This document shows, piece by piece, positions 23,023 through 34,115 of a DNA stretch of 61,791 bases. Source of the DNA: Nemertoderma westbladi (taxonomy: Eukaryota > Xenacoelomorpha > Nemertodermatida > Nemertodermatidae); contig JAUCBJ010004045.1 in NCBI GenBank assembly GCA_032718475.1, positions 1-61,791 on the forward strand. The letters run 5' to 3'. Under the pieces are notes generated by a model that saw nothing but the letters and a program-made list of their open reading frames with translations, did no database searches and was not told the DNA's origin. Each line of letters begins with the position of its first letter. Position 1 is the first letter of the stretch. The position numbers and the translations under genes were made by a program.

Positions 23023-23549
23023 ACATCGCCTGTGAAAGCGGTATTCATTTTAGTAACCAACCACCTTAAAGCCCGGTTGCATCTCTATAGTTCCTAATTT
23101 TAGTTTAAGTACTACATTGCTCACCCTCACAACCGTGATTATATTTCCCACATACAGTATGTCACTTCGATATACTGTATAGGCCAAACTGTTTAACGCT
23201 TAAACGCTTTAACGTACTGTATTGAGTAGGCGTACTGTATATTATTGCAGGTGCAATGGGATTCACTGCATAACCTAGGCAACTGCTGAAATAAACAAAT
23301 ACTTCGTCCATCTTTAATACTCAAGGTGAGCCTTGAAATTTCAAGTATCACCTTGACTAAGTATTGCTTTGAGTTACCCGCTTGACTGAAACTCAAGAAA
23401 ATCTTAGTCAAGGTAAAACTTGAGTTTCAAGGTGACCTTGAAGTGGATTTCAAGGTCAATCTCAAGATTTTTTGAGTTACTCGGCCCTGTTCTCTGGATT
23501 CTCCGGGCTATTTTTTGGTCTCCGGATAGGTATCTGGTTCCCGGGTATT

Positions 23550-24330
23550 GAAAACACACATTTTACCCAGAGATCAGTGATTTTCCAAATTATAAATAGT
23601 TTAAATTAAATTAAAAAATAATTAAGTAATTAATTAAATAAATTTAAAAATAGATCCTGTACAACACAAAATGTGAAATGAAGATTATTTTTCACAATTT
23701 TTTTACAACTAATAATAATATCTTTAATTTTTAACTATTTTTAATACTCTGCTTCAACAAAATTATATATTCACTTTTACACTACTTTTAATCTAACTCT
23801 AAATCGGACTCAAACTAAATGTACCGATAATCTTCTATTTACAGTAATTAATTTAAGGTGCGTTTAATTTTATGTTTTAGCACGTAAAGAGGGTTCTTAT
23901 TTAAGGATAAGGGCGCTTAATTTGAGCACCCATAAAGTTTAAAAGTGAAAGAAAGGGCTGATCTCCATTCAACTTGTTGTAGGATAGATAATATGACGAC
24001 CAAATGAAGAGAAAGAGCGTAACGAGGCTTGTAAATGGGGCGAGTAGAGTACCATACCTGTGCACTGTATTCGTAAATTACTAAGGTTATTTTATAGTAC
24101 ATTGAATTAAATGTATATGATTTGAACAATTGTAAAATAAGTGCCTTTAATGAACAAAGTACCGGTACCTATGGCCCAAAACAAATTAATGTAACATATT
24201 ATTACCAATAACAAAATAAGAACGAATTAATAAACAAATAACCAAATTAATATTCTCAATCCGTATGTACCTGTTTGTGCTTTAGGGGACTTATCAAAAT
24301 GTAAGCACAAAAATATGTAGTCTCTGATCT
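23550..24330. other. Interior of the hAT element, AT-rich, no coding
   Basis: Apart from short frames without motifs (for example 23917-24129 minus) this stretch holds no recognisable gene or repeat. It is part of the 21794-24423 element. Confidence 0.5.
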
Positions 24331-24569
24331 CCGGCTCTGGTCTCCGGTATTTTCCAAAATAATTCTCCGGGTAGGTCTCTGGTTCACCGGGATTAAGAAA
24401 AATTGGTCTCTGTTGCAACTCTAGTATGTATGAAACTTACTTCCACATATACTGCTCTATCAGTCAGTTACGTTGCACACAACATTGATTGAATTCGAAT
24501 ATTTGTGGTCCCATAGGTAATCCTCCATTCTACATATTTATAAAAGTGAGCAATATATCCAGATAATAT

Positions 24570-24895
24570 TATTATAATAAAGAAAAATCATAATATATCT
24601 ATAAAATATAAGATAAATAAAAAAAAAGGTCCATAATCCAATATCCACAACGTGTATTTATCACTCACCTGCACATATAGTGATAAAGTTTATGATTGAT
24701 ATTGATTACATTATATTGGGTAAGACTATATGAATAAGTCGAGTTTAATAACTATGAAATATAAGATAAAAGTCCCATAATTCTGGTTTGCGATAACAAA
24801 ATCTATATCATGTATATATATCACTCACTTGAATTTGTATACTGATAAAGTTTATCATTGATATTGATTATTGATTACATAATATGCATATTAAC
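24570..24895. repeat. Two diverged ~160-bp direct repeats
   Basis: Blocks with AAATATAAGATAAA, then TATATCACTCAC, GATAAAGTTTAT and ATTGATATTGATTA occur at about 24600-24710 and 24755-24885. They are diverged, AT-rich and non-coding. Confidence 0.5.
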
Positions 24896-24899
24896 GCCT

Positions 24900-26090
24900 G
24901 AATTAAATTTTCCGATGGCCTCAGCTAGTGCTTGGGAATACATTAAAAGTTATGGGTCCCATAAAAGTACACCCAGTAGTAAGACCCCCTCCTTTTGAGG
25001 GGAGTAATTGCTCAGTATTGGTTTAGCAATTAGGCCTGGCCACATATTATCCTTTACACATATCTGACTTTGCACACACCTGATTGTTGAATGTAAATCT
25101 ATGTTGAATGTAAATCTATTTATTCCCTGACAGAAACTGCCACTCTTTGTCATACTCTAGGTCTGAGGATGACCATGACTGGGGATCTTTGTAAACAGCA
25201 GCATTAGCCTTCAATCAATATTTTTCATTATCTGACTTAGCCTCGGGAGTGGAATTTTAAAAATTAAATTTACATAACGAATCGATCGAATCTAACTATT
25301 TTTTATGTGTTTTTATATATTGCGTGATTCTAAAGCTTGGCACCTTGTTTGCTCAATACAGCAATATTTGAGCGATCAAGTGTTTCTACTGTATGTGCCT
25401 TGCAAAGTGAAGTGGTTTGTTGAACATAATACTGATGAAATATAATCTTCAATTTACAAACTTTAAGTACTCAGTCTGTCATAATCACTGCGACTTTCTC
25501 CCAAAGTTATTTCGCATTCCATTACAGTTTTTGCTGGTTCTCTGGAAGTACTGGTGTTGGAAACTAATAAGACTGATCCACTAGATGGATTGGGATCGAA
25601 TGTAACTTAATAGCATGGGTCCACTATCAATTAAATGCACAAATTGTTATAGCAGAGTTAAATATACCATATAACAGTTTATAAAACAGTTTAATAAAAC
25701 AAATTGATTAAAAATCGATAATATAAAAATCGATAATATAAAAACACAATTATTCAGTTTTAATCCACAGCCTACATCCCAGTGCCGTCTTCTGGCAGAC
25801 TTCTACATTCGACTGGATATTTGCCCTGATGTCTGAGGTCGTCGGTGGGCAGTACATGGGAGGTGGGGGGGGGGGGGGGGTACCTGGACATCCTCCAGCC
25901 TGTTAGGGATAGGCCATGCCACTTATCTTATACTGATTACTGTTTGTCTCATGATCAGCTGATAGTAGGTTACTATACTGCAGTCAGCTGGTACCATACA
26001 GTTAGAGACCATCCTTATTTAAGCAATAAAAATTATTGCTTAAATAAGGAATGTTAAAAATCCGCTAATTTTTACCTTGCTTAATTAAAT
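24900..26090. other. Gene-free stretch with small repeats
   Basis: It contains a short duplication GTTGAATGTAAATCTAT (25086 and 25103) and an 18-bp G homopolymer (about 25865-25880). No coding signal was recognised. Confidence 0.45.
26012..26048. repeat. Perfect inverted repeat with almost no loop
   Basis: CCTTATTTAAGCAATAA is followed directly by AAA and then the reverse complement TTATTGCTTAAATAAGG, so the whole 37-bp stretch is a near-perfect palindrome. The word TTATAAGCAATATTTTATTTTTC then starts each unit of the tandem array just downstream. The hairpin may therefore mark the array boundary. Confidence 0.65.
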
Positions 26091-26091
26091 A

Positions 26092-28625
26092 AGCAATATT
26101 TTATTTTTCAGATCACAAAATCTAAATTTAAAAATAGCTACAGGGTTGCTATAATTTTACCTGTTGACAGCTATATTCAAAATAAGAGGCCAAGCCAGAT
26201 ATTCAGATAGTCTTGTCATAGCTCACTTAGTGGAGTTCTGAATGTTGTTCAATCAACGAAACTGCTTGAAATACACTTTGGATGCCAGCATACGTTGCAG
26301 CGCTTCTTCCACATCTCAGTTTGGCTATGGGGATGGGGAATATAATATGTATCTTCTAAAAACAGTAGATACATCGTTTATGGTAATGTATGCTTTTTGC
26401 ATTCTGCTATCTTTTACAAACTCGATCACTTGGCATATGTCACCCCCGCTATTCAGCAAAATAACAGAATGGAATATGGGGCAATGCACTTCTTCCGAGT
26501 GAAGACGACATTCGTTCCAGTCATATAAAAAAAGTGCAAGTTTCCCAGACACAATTTAGGTGACAGTACAGGTACAATATATCCTGATTCCTCCACCGCA
26601 TATATTTCTTTTATGTAAAAGCTAGGGTGTCTGCCTTTTGTATTTTTCTTTTTCACATCATGAAAGTAATCCTCTGTTTCAGTTGACACACTAGGCAAAA
26701 TTATTGTCAATTATAAGCAATATTTTATTTTTCAGATCACAAAATCTAAATTTAAAAATAGCTACAGGGTTGCTATAATTTTACCTGTTGACAGCTATAT
26801 TCAAAATAAGAGGCCAAGCCAGATATTCAGATGATAGTCTTGTCATAGCTCACTTAGTGGAGTTCTGAATGTTGTTCAATCGACGAAACTGCTTGAGATA
26901 CACTTTGGATGCCAGCATACGTTGCAGCGCTTCTTCCACATCTCAGTTTGGCTATGGGGATGGGGAATATAATATGTATCTTCTAAAAACAGTGGATACA
27001 TCGTTTATGGTAATGTATGCTTTTTGCATTCTGCTATCTTTTACAATCTTGATCACTTGGCATATGTCACCCCCGCTATTCAGCAAAATAACAGAATGGA
27101 ATATGGGGCAATGCACTTCTTCCGAGTGAAGACGACATTCGTTCCAGTCATATAGAAAAAGTGCAAGTTTCCCAGACACAATTTAGGTGACAGTACAGGT
27201 ACAATATATCCTGATTCCTCCACCGCATATATTTCTTTTATGTAAAAGCTAGGGTGTCTGCCTTTTGTATTTTTCTTTTTCACATCATGAAAGTAATCCT
27301 CTGTTTCAGTTGACACTCTAGGCAAAATTGTTGTCAATTATAAGCAATATTTTATTTTTCAGATCACAAAATCTCAATTTAAAAATAGCTACAGGGTTGC
27401 TATAATTTTACCTGTTGACAGCTATATTCAAAATAAGAGGCCAAGCCAGATATTCATATAGTCTTGTCATAGCTCACTTAGTAGAGTTCTGAATGTTGTT
27501 CAATCGACGAAACTGCTTGAAATACACTTTGGATGCCAGCATACATTGCAGCGCTTCTTCCACATCTCAGTTTGGCTATGGGGATGGGGAATATAATATG
27601 TATCTTCTAAAAACAGTAGATACATCGTTTATGGTAATGTATGCTTTTTGCATTCTGCTATCTTTTACAAACTCGATCACTTGGCATATGTCACCCCCGC
27701 TATTCAGCAAAATAATAGAATGGAATATGGGGCAATGCACTTCTTCCGAGTGAAGACGACATTCGTTCCAGTCATATAGAAAAAGTGCAAGTTTCCCAGA
27801 CACAATTTAGGTGACAGTACAGGTACAATATATCCTGATTCCTCCACCGCATATATTTCTTTTATGTAAAAGCTAGGGTGTCTGCCTTTTGTATTTTTCT
27901 TTTTCACATCATGAAAGTAATCCTCTGTTTCAGTTGACACTCTAGGCAAAATTATTGTCAATTATAAGCAATATTTTATTTTTCAGATCACAAAATCTCA
28001 ATTTAAAAATAGCTACAGGGTTGCTATAATTTTACCTGTTGACAGCTATATTCAAAATAAGAGGCCAAGCCAGATATTCAGATGATAGTCTTGTCATAGC
28101 TCACTTAGTGGAGTTCTGAATGTTGTTCAATCGACGAAACTGCTTGAGATACACTTTGGATGCCAGCATACGTTGCAGCGCTTCTTCCACATCTCAGTTT
28201 GGCTATGGGGATGGGGAATATAATATGTATTTACTAAAAACAGTAGATACATCGTTTATGGTAATGTATGCTTTTTGCATTCTGCTATCTTTTACAAACT
28301 CGATCACTTGGCATATGTCACCCCTGCTATTCAGCAAACTAACAGAATGGAATATGGGGCAATGCACTTCTTCTGAGTGAAGACGACATTCGTTCCAGTC
28401 ATATAAAAAAAGTGCAAGTTTCCCAGACACAATTTAGGTGACAGTACAGGTACAATATATCCTGATTCCTCCACTGCATATATTTCTTTTATGTAAAAGC
28501 TAGGGTGTCTTCCTTTGTATTTTTCTTTTTCACATCATGAAAGTAATCCTCTGTTTCAGTTGACACTCTAGGCAAAATTGTTGTCAATTATAAGCAATAT
28601 TTTATTTTTCAGATCACAACATCTC
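26092..28625. repeat. Tandem array: four ~626-bp units plus a partial fifth
   Basis: Units beginning AAGCAATATTTTATTTTTCA start at about 26092, 26716, 27343 and 27967. A truncated unit starts at about 28590 and runs only to about 28625. Equivalent internal positions are 627, 624 and 627 bp apart, and copies are about 98 percent identical by eye. Each full unit holds three overlapping open frames: an 86-codon forward one (26242, 26869, 27493, 28120) and minus-strand ones of 75 and 85 codons. The minus frames include repeated MSGKLALFLYDWNECRLHSE and NSGGDICQVIEFVKDSRM. I recognise no protein family. Homogenisation of a young array explains the conserved frames without selection. Confidence 0.9.
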
Positions 28626-28639
28626 AATTTAATCCTTCT

Positions 28640-29518
28640 TCAGAATCGCTCCCTACAGTTTCTCGCAACCCTCTCGGCCCTCTCTCTACATTCCCTCGCT
28701 AACTCTCTCCCTTTTTCTAATAACGCGGTTCCCTCATCCAGCTGCCTCTCCAACTCCTTCTGATCAAGCGCCACCATGTCTAGTTGACACGCCAGATCTA
28801 TCTCTAACACCCTTCTTGCTTTTGCGGAGGATGTAGTGGACTTATCGGTCGCGACGGACTCCCGTCGCCTCTCTGTCCAACTAACTTTCCCCCGCTTTCT
28901 GGGGTTCTCACTAACCGACCGAACTTAATTCCCCTAGCATCCACTAAGTAAGGCCCTACGTACACTACATCAGGCTCCATTACCCCGGATCGCCACAATT
29001 CAAAGAGTTCCGTGGCGACCTCCCTCGCTCTCTCACTCACCAGTCATCCCTGTCCAAAACGGACTAAATATCGAAAGTGTTTATTCGACTCACCTAGCCT
29101 CTGATGTAGTTTAGGCTGGTCTACCTTTCTCCCTTCTCTGGCCTCCTTCAGTAACTTCTTGGTGGCGTTGTAGGCCCTACGTGGCCGATCAATCATCCCG
29201 ACGTCCTCTTCGCCGACTCCTCGTTCGGCGTCGTACCGGCGGCCCCACCGTCGCTGTTCCGGTGGGCCGTCCGTCGCCCTCGGCCTGTGGCTGGCTGGCG
29301 ACTTCGGTACTCCGACCGCCGTCGTGCGTCGACTCGTCTCCCTCTCGTGGTTGGCGGCCGCCCTCCGCTTGGGCAGCCGGATCGTCCCTCGTTGGCGAAT
29401 CCGGCGTGGCAGGCCAATACCGTCTCATCGCGGCCTCATGGATTGTTTGGTTGGTATCGTCTGGGGTCCGTGGCGGCGTCCTCTCTCCCTCAGATAATCG
29501 GGGCTCTCTATCACTCAT
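28640..29518 (-). pseudogene. GC-rich gag-like ORF of an LTR retroelement
   Basis: A minus-strand frame starts at a Met at 29518 (MSDREPRLSEGERTPPRTPD) and is very rich in Arg, Glu, Asp and Pro, ending its first open part at 29189 with RRRTRSRRRGRRDD. Open sequence resumes downstream to about 28804 with AREVATELFELWRSGVMEPD. Base composition is much more GC-rich than the surroundings, and the charged, low-complexity content is typical of retroelement gag. There is no protease or RT after it, because the 626-bp array follows. The Gypsy-like assignment rests on composition and position only. Confidence 0.4.
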
Positions 29519-29599
29519 CTTTTGTTGCAGCAGTCACAGTATCGATGGCAGTTGGTGCAGTTAATGACTGTGACGGGATCAGAGATCCCGACCGGGTTG

Positions 29600-30153
29600 T
29601 TAAAGTACGCATCACCGTTCTGCTGGGAATCGTGCATACTGGCTTTGGCTGAAGCCGACTGGGAAAACAGTAAAAGTTCCTGTTGTCTTTCAATATTCGT
29701 TAATATAGGCGGTAATAGCACAATATATGATTGAAAGCAGAATTACAGATAAATTGTTACCGGTATGGCGGTGGCAGTCATTAACTATGATCGGTCTGCA
29801 CTATCTAAACTGAATAACACAACTGACCGGTAAACCGGTAATGTGAGATAATATATGATTAATACATTGAATATTGGTTCACCTCTTACTCTACTTTAGT
29901 CCTCTACCCAATGGATGCTTTCCTGTTCCCTATCACATGCTTCCCTCCCCACTATTGGCTAATATACTTGGCACTCCCTGGGAGTGTTTCCCCTCCGCTG
30001 CTAGCCTCTACTAGCTGCCTTCCCTCTGAGGTGGTTTGACCTCTCACCTCTCTCTGTGGCTTTGGGGCTTGTGCCCCCCCCCCCCCCCCCCCCCCCTCCC
30101 CCAATGTTGGTTATGATACGAGATTAATATTGGCAATCTCGTATCCCCAACAT
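29600..30153 (-). repeat. Possible LTR upstream of the gag-like ORF
   Basis: On the minus strand the segment starts TGTTGGGGATACGAGATTGC at about 30153 and runs toward the gag-like frame. It contains a near-perfect 12-bp inverted pair (GATACGAGATT / AATCTCGTATC). It also holds a 25-bp C homopolymer on the plus strand (about 30074-30098) and a TATA-like ATATATGATT. A second LTR was not found, so the boundaries are tentative. Confidence 0.3.
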
Positions 30154-30179
30154 ATTGCTAAAATGCCACTAGTCCCATT

Positions 30180-30345
30180 TTCTGGTGGGTAATGAAGTGG
30201 AATTGAATCCGCTTACATATGCAACGCAGGATTTCTTTCACACCAACACATCGTAGATTCAGAGAAGGATTACAGAGAAGGATGCTGCTGGTTATGAGAA
30301 ACTAATAATGGAGTCATTGGATGAAGATTGTCTCATTCAGTAAAA
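30180..30345 (+). pseudogene. hAT transposase scrap, homologous to 20300-20450
   Basis: About 115 bp from GCAACGCAGGATTTCTTTCA to GGATGAAGATTGTCTCATTC nearly equals the reverse complement of the transposase remnant at 20320-20440, including the words encoding KDAAGYEKLIMESLDED. It shows that at least two copies of this hAT family inserted in the window. Confidence 0.6.
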
Positions 30346-30349
30346 CGTT

Positions 30350-31460
30350 TTTCGCTATACAACAGTTTTCTGCAACAGATTTGTTGAGAAGCTGCTGAAT
30401 ATTGCAGAACAAGAAGTATTAGCAAATTATTCACGTTGTTTGAATTTAAAAATGAAATTTTTTCTACTAAATTTTGTTGTAGAATATTCAGCACCAATAA
30501 GATTAAACTGTTGAAAACCAACAGAAAGCTGTTACAGAAATGTGCCTAAAAATGTTGTAGCGAAAACGGCGGCGGCGCCCTAACCATCTGGAAAAAAATA
30601 TGTTTTGATGAATACAATAATGTTGCGTTTATACTTTCATAAATTTAACATGACATACATTATAAATCAAAATCGTTTTTTATCACATTTAGCAATAAGC
30701 AGCGTACATTATCACTGCTGCTTCAGGTCCTGTGGGGCGAGCCACAAAGTAATCAAGCTTAGCAATCAAGTACCACTATTTCAATCAATGTCTGTCGGTC
30801 TGTCTGACGGTCTAATTTTTGATAGCTAATAACTCGGTCATTCCTTGATGAAATTATTCCAAACTTGGTGCGTACCTATGTAGTCCGTCAAAAGTTTAGA
30901 TATAATGAGTCGCCCCTATTGCCCATCATGAAATAATTATGAAACTAGAGCGGGACGATTCATGTGTAGAAGAAATGGTGAAAAAAAAGGATTAAAAAAT
31001 AAAATAAAAAGGGTTTTAAGATCTCTACTCCTGCCGTCGGAGCAAATTCTAAATTTATTTTTTTAAACATAAAATTGTAAGCACTCGCGCATCACTTTCG
31101 ACAATTTTCTCGAGAAGAATCAAGTCACTGCTAATAGCCATCCTACTGCAGTACCATACTGTCCTAATAACAAAAATAAACAAGGTACCGGGTATTTATA
31201 TCAGTATAACAAACAGAACAAACAAACTACTGTGGTACTCGGGTTGTCGGGTACTGTAGGATGACACCATGACATTACTAGGGAGCAAACTGACAAAGCG
31301 AAAGTATAATTATTGTTGTTGGTAAGCCCTAGAATCTTGATATCAAATCGTACTGCTGAGGTGTGTCAAAAATAGTAGTGACCAATCAGATTAATTTCTG
31401 AACTCATTGTGCGACTTGAAATGTATAAATCTATATTGTTGATAGCGTACTAGTTAGTCC
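30350..31460. other. Gene-free stretch
   Basis: Scattered low-complexity words only, for example GTCTGTCGGTCTGTCTGACGG at 30791. Short frames on both strands lack motifs. Confidence 0.45.
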
Positions 31461-31461
31461 A

Positions 31462-31568
31462 ATCAAAGGTGGCTTTTATTATATGACCGAAACTCCCGGT
31501 TGCCATGGAAACTGCATCAAAGGTGGCTTTTATTATATGGCCAAAACTCCCGGTTGCCATGGAAACTG
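31462..31568. repeat. 54-bp tandem duplication
   Basis: ATCAAAGGTGGCTTTTATTA through CCCGGTTGCCATGGAAACTG is present twice, at 31462 and 31516, with one or two differences. Non-coding. Confidence 0.8.
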
Positions 31569-31569
31569 T

Positions 31570-32570
31570 GACTGAAAAATCAATCTTTTCAAATATCGCC
31601 AATCTCGCACAGAACGTCGCCAAAATTTGTTAGTCTGGCAAAAAAACGCACAAATTCGTCTAAAAGAGTAAATTATTTAGTTGCGGAATAATATGATTCA
31701 ACTAGAAAAGCCAGCCAGCTGGCTGTAAGGAGACATATATAGACAAACGTAGTGTTAGTTGGGTCCCCCTCATTCATTATCATCAACTCCCTCCCCCATA
31801 ACATAGCAGTGAGTAACCTTATAGATTATTGTAATTGGATTCACTGGGAAGAGCTATTCATCTGGTGGGGTAATACATTATACAAACTTACAGTTGATGT
31901 TTGATTACTGTCTGGGTTAGAGTGAGATAGTAATAATTTTGGCAAATAATATACTTCTCTGCAGTTTGGGCTATTTCAATAAATAGTAGTAGCTTACTAG
32001 GCCCACATGAATACCAGCAGCTGGTGTTTCTATCGTTGAGTTGATGGCAATTTATCGTGTTTTCATTTTCGCTCACTCAGGGTACTGGTTTGAGGGGCAG
32101 ATTCGTTTAAAGCCAGCTTGATGGCTTTCTAGTAAATGTATAACTATTCCTATGACGTATATTTCGTACTTTGCTTTGATTAGTTAAGTTTAATAAAACA
32201 TCCCCAGTTTGCATTATTTTATGGGCTGCCATTTCTTTATTATGACGTTTTATAGTTCCAATTTACAAGAACTAAATTGCTTTATATGTTATGTAGGTCG
32301 CGTTTATATTGATTTCGTATACCGGTACACAATATAATTATTTCCCATAATTTTAAAGAGTACAAGTAATTATATTACTTATAAGTTTTTTTTCCGATCT
32401 TCAAAGGATTGCACATACATAATATATTTTATTGCTGCTATTGGATTGAAACAAATACAAACAATAAAAAACACAAAACAAACAATGGCTGTAATACCCA
32501 CCACCAGGAAACAATCATACTTTAAAAATAAGTTTTAGGTAGGAGTGGGAAAAGTCCAACAATATATTAT
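31570..32570. other. Gene-free AT-rich stretch
   Basis: No coding frame or element boundary recognised. The words CAGCCAGCTGGCTGTAAG (about 31712) and AAGCCAGCTTGATGGCTTTC (about 32111) resemble one in the hAT foldback near 8309, but no structure could be built from them. Confidence 0.4.
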
Positions 32571-32576
32571 TTACAG

Positions 32577-33718
32577 GTTTATTTAAATGGCCAATGTTGG
32601 GAGACCGACCCCGTCCTCAAATCCCAGACCGCTACGCCACCTCGTGCGAGATCCACGCAGGCAGTGGGACGTACCGCGGACAATGGCGAACTGCACTCGC
32701 GTGCGGACCCATCCCATAATGGTGGTGTAGGGTTTACCCCAGGAGCTGTGGAGTTTGGTGGTGATAATGCGGAGCAGCATGTTCGCCTGCGGTGCCAACA
32801 CTCCGTCACACGAAGCCACGAAAGGTGAGAAGTCGCCGCGACGAGCTGCTACAGCAGCCGCGTACAACCGCTTCTTCTCATCTTCCACGGATTGTGCGGC
32901 AGCAGTGTTCGGTCAATGCCCCCAGGGCCTCCTCGAACTCGGAAATCTCAGCCAGCTTCCTGGTCTCACCATCCTCCTTCCTCGCCCTCACTAAACATTC
33001 CCGATGAGCTGAGAGATCAAACTCCTCTGTTCCAGCCATCGCACCACAGAGAAATCGGGTCCCTTGGGTTGAGACGAGGTACGACAGGTCAGCCTCAGTT
33101 ACCGGGTTTTGCAGACCCATACCTCCGCATTGTGGGGACAAACTGAAGAGTTTGCGCTCATCCGGCGTGATGGACCCTCCGAGCACAGCGGGGAGAAACC
33201 GTTCGGCGATGGCAGTTTCAAGGACGGTGAATTCCTCTTCGCAGTCAGCGGTGGCCCTCTGTATGTAGGCCCACTCGCGCTGCAGCGAGCAAACCATGGC
33301 GGAGAAGGCCGCCTGCGGCTGGGAATCTCCCATGGTTGCCAACATGTCAGTCGCATCTACCCATGCCGCTACCTTCACCCGGACGAACTGGCGACTCTCT
33401 CCCGAACTCCCGAGGAACCCACCAAGAAATCGGTGTCCTGTGATCACTTATAAGGGGTGGTGACGGAACACTCTGCTGGCCTCGTCTTCATGTTCCGGGG
33501 CTACCACCAGGTAGCACTTCGACGGCTCGGGATTGTAGCCAAAGGATGGTCCAATGTCGAGCAGCCTCTCGAACCGCCGCAGTAGTTCGGCGAGTTCGCC
33601 CGCCCCGGCCGAGTTGTCGGCGTACCAGCTCTCGCGAACCGATGGGGACCGAAGGTGGCGGATAAACAGGAGGGCTCCGGTGGCGTACATGAGCATTGCC
33701 AGTGGGTCACCCTGAGTT
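32577..33718 (-). pseudogene. GC-rich reverse transcriptase remnant, C-terminal half
   Basis: The minus strand enters at VTQGDPLAMLMYATGALLF (33718-33660) and passes through the catalytic box as WYADNSAGAG, where the expected YADD has become YADN. It continues with FGYNPEPSKCYLVV, then shifts frame near 33447 into ITGHRFLGGFLGSSGESRQF, and SLQREWAYIQRATADCEEEF. A last shift near 32888 leads to the end block RVQFAIVRGTSHCLRGSRTR. This order matches a family of animal RT proteins often found in non-LTR or DIRS/Ngaro-like elements; I cannot choose between them. It is truncated at its 5' end exactly at a perfect palindrome (33719-33745). The sharp GC contrast with both flanks marks an inserted fragment. 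Confidence 0.7.
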
Positions 33719-33745
33719 ACCTTATTACTTATAAGTAATAAGGTA
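33719..33745. repeat. 24-bp perfect palindrome at the RT-fragment junction
   Basis: CCTTATTACTTATAAGTAAT and the following AAGG form a perfect palindrome of 24 bp. The GC-rich RT fragment stops exactly here and AT-rich DNA begins. Such a junction could reflect template switching or the twin-priming type of LINE truncation, but that is inference. Confidence 0.6.
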
Positions 33746-33859
33746 ATTTTATTAAAAGAAACAGCAGCAGCATCTTTTCATTTTCATCTATCCACACCTG
33801 CTGTTCTTCCTTTTCTTCCATACCTTCAAATTTAGATTTTAATTCATCAACCTGTTAAT

Positions 33860-33975
33860 ATAAATTACAATGTTATAATAATGTAATATAATGTATAATA
33901 TAATAATATAATAATAAATATAATAATGTAATAATAAATATAATAATTAATGTAATTACAAATGCTATAATGTAG
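33860..33975. repeat. TAATAATATA microsatellite
   Basis: Simple AT-only repeats of the form TAATAATATAATAATAAATA. This is what produces the minus-strand tyrosine/isoleucine-rich frame at 33865-34074, which is not a gene. Confidence 0.8.
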
Positions 33976-34025
33976 CCTAAGTAGTAGGGTCTTGGCCGGC
34001 TCGGCGACAGTTAGACCCCACTGAC

Positions 34026-34115
34026 TGGCGCCAGACTGTCTGGGTGACATCCAAGGACACCCTATGGGTGTCATTGGGTGTCATTGGCGCCAGACTGTCT
34101 GGGTGACACCTCCTA
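34026..34115. repeat. ~58-bp duplication with GGCGCCAGACTGTCTGGGTG
   Basis: TGGCGCCAGACTGTCTGGGT occurs at 34026 and 34084. Each copy has the imperfect dyad CCAGACTGTCTGG. Non-coding. Confidence 0.6.

Larger units (their letters stand above)
21828..23486. mobile_element. Nested TIR element with perfect 39-bp termini and CAAGGT-rich arms
   Basis: The element starts GGCCGAGTAACTC and ends GAGTTACTCGGCC. The first 39 bp of the two ends are identical in inverted orientation. CTG flanks both sides (21825-21827 and 23487-23489). Removing one CTG and the insert restores a continuous hAT end. A 3-bp duplication and GGCC termini suggest a PIF/Harbinger-like MITE, although the usual target is TWA, so this is tentative. 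Both arms are packed with CAAGGT/ACCTTG and CTTGAAA words. It carries SINE family 2 (22826-23020). Confidence 0.8.
21794..24423. mobile_element. Non-autonomous hAT element, 2.6 kb, with nested insertions
   Basis: The termini are TAGAGTTGCAACAGAGAC at the left and its exact reverse complement at the right. The element is flanked by a perfect 8-bp duplication GTATGTAT at 21786-21793 and 24424-24431. Both subterminal regions are rich in TCTCCGG/CCGGAGA words (23500-23545 and 24330-24390), as expected for hAT transposase binding regions. The left end is interrupted at 21828 by another element. No hAT transposase frame was found inside. Confidence 0.85.

Noticed and set aside
26092-28625. A tandem gene family encoding the 86-, 75- and 85-residue frames
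   Set aside because: Near-identical recent tandem units keep frames open by descent. No splice sites, start context or protein family support coding.
28804-29040. Minus-strand frame as an independent host gene
   Set aside because: It continues the GC-rich gag-like region started at 29518 and has no own start context. It is better read as part of that remnant.
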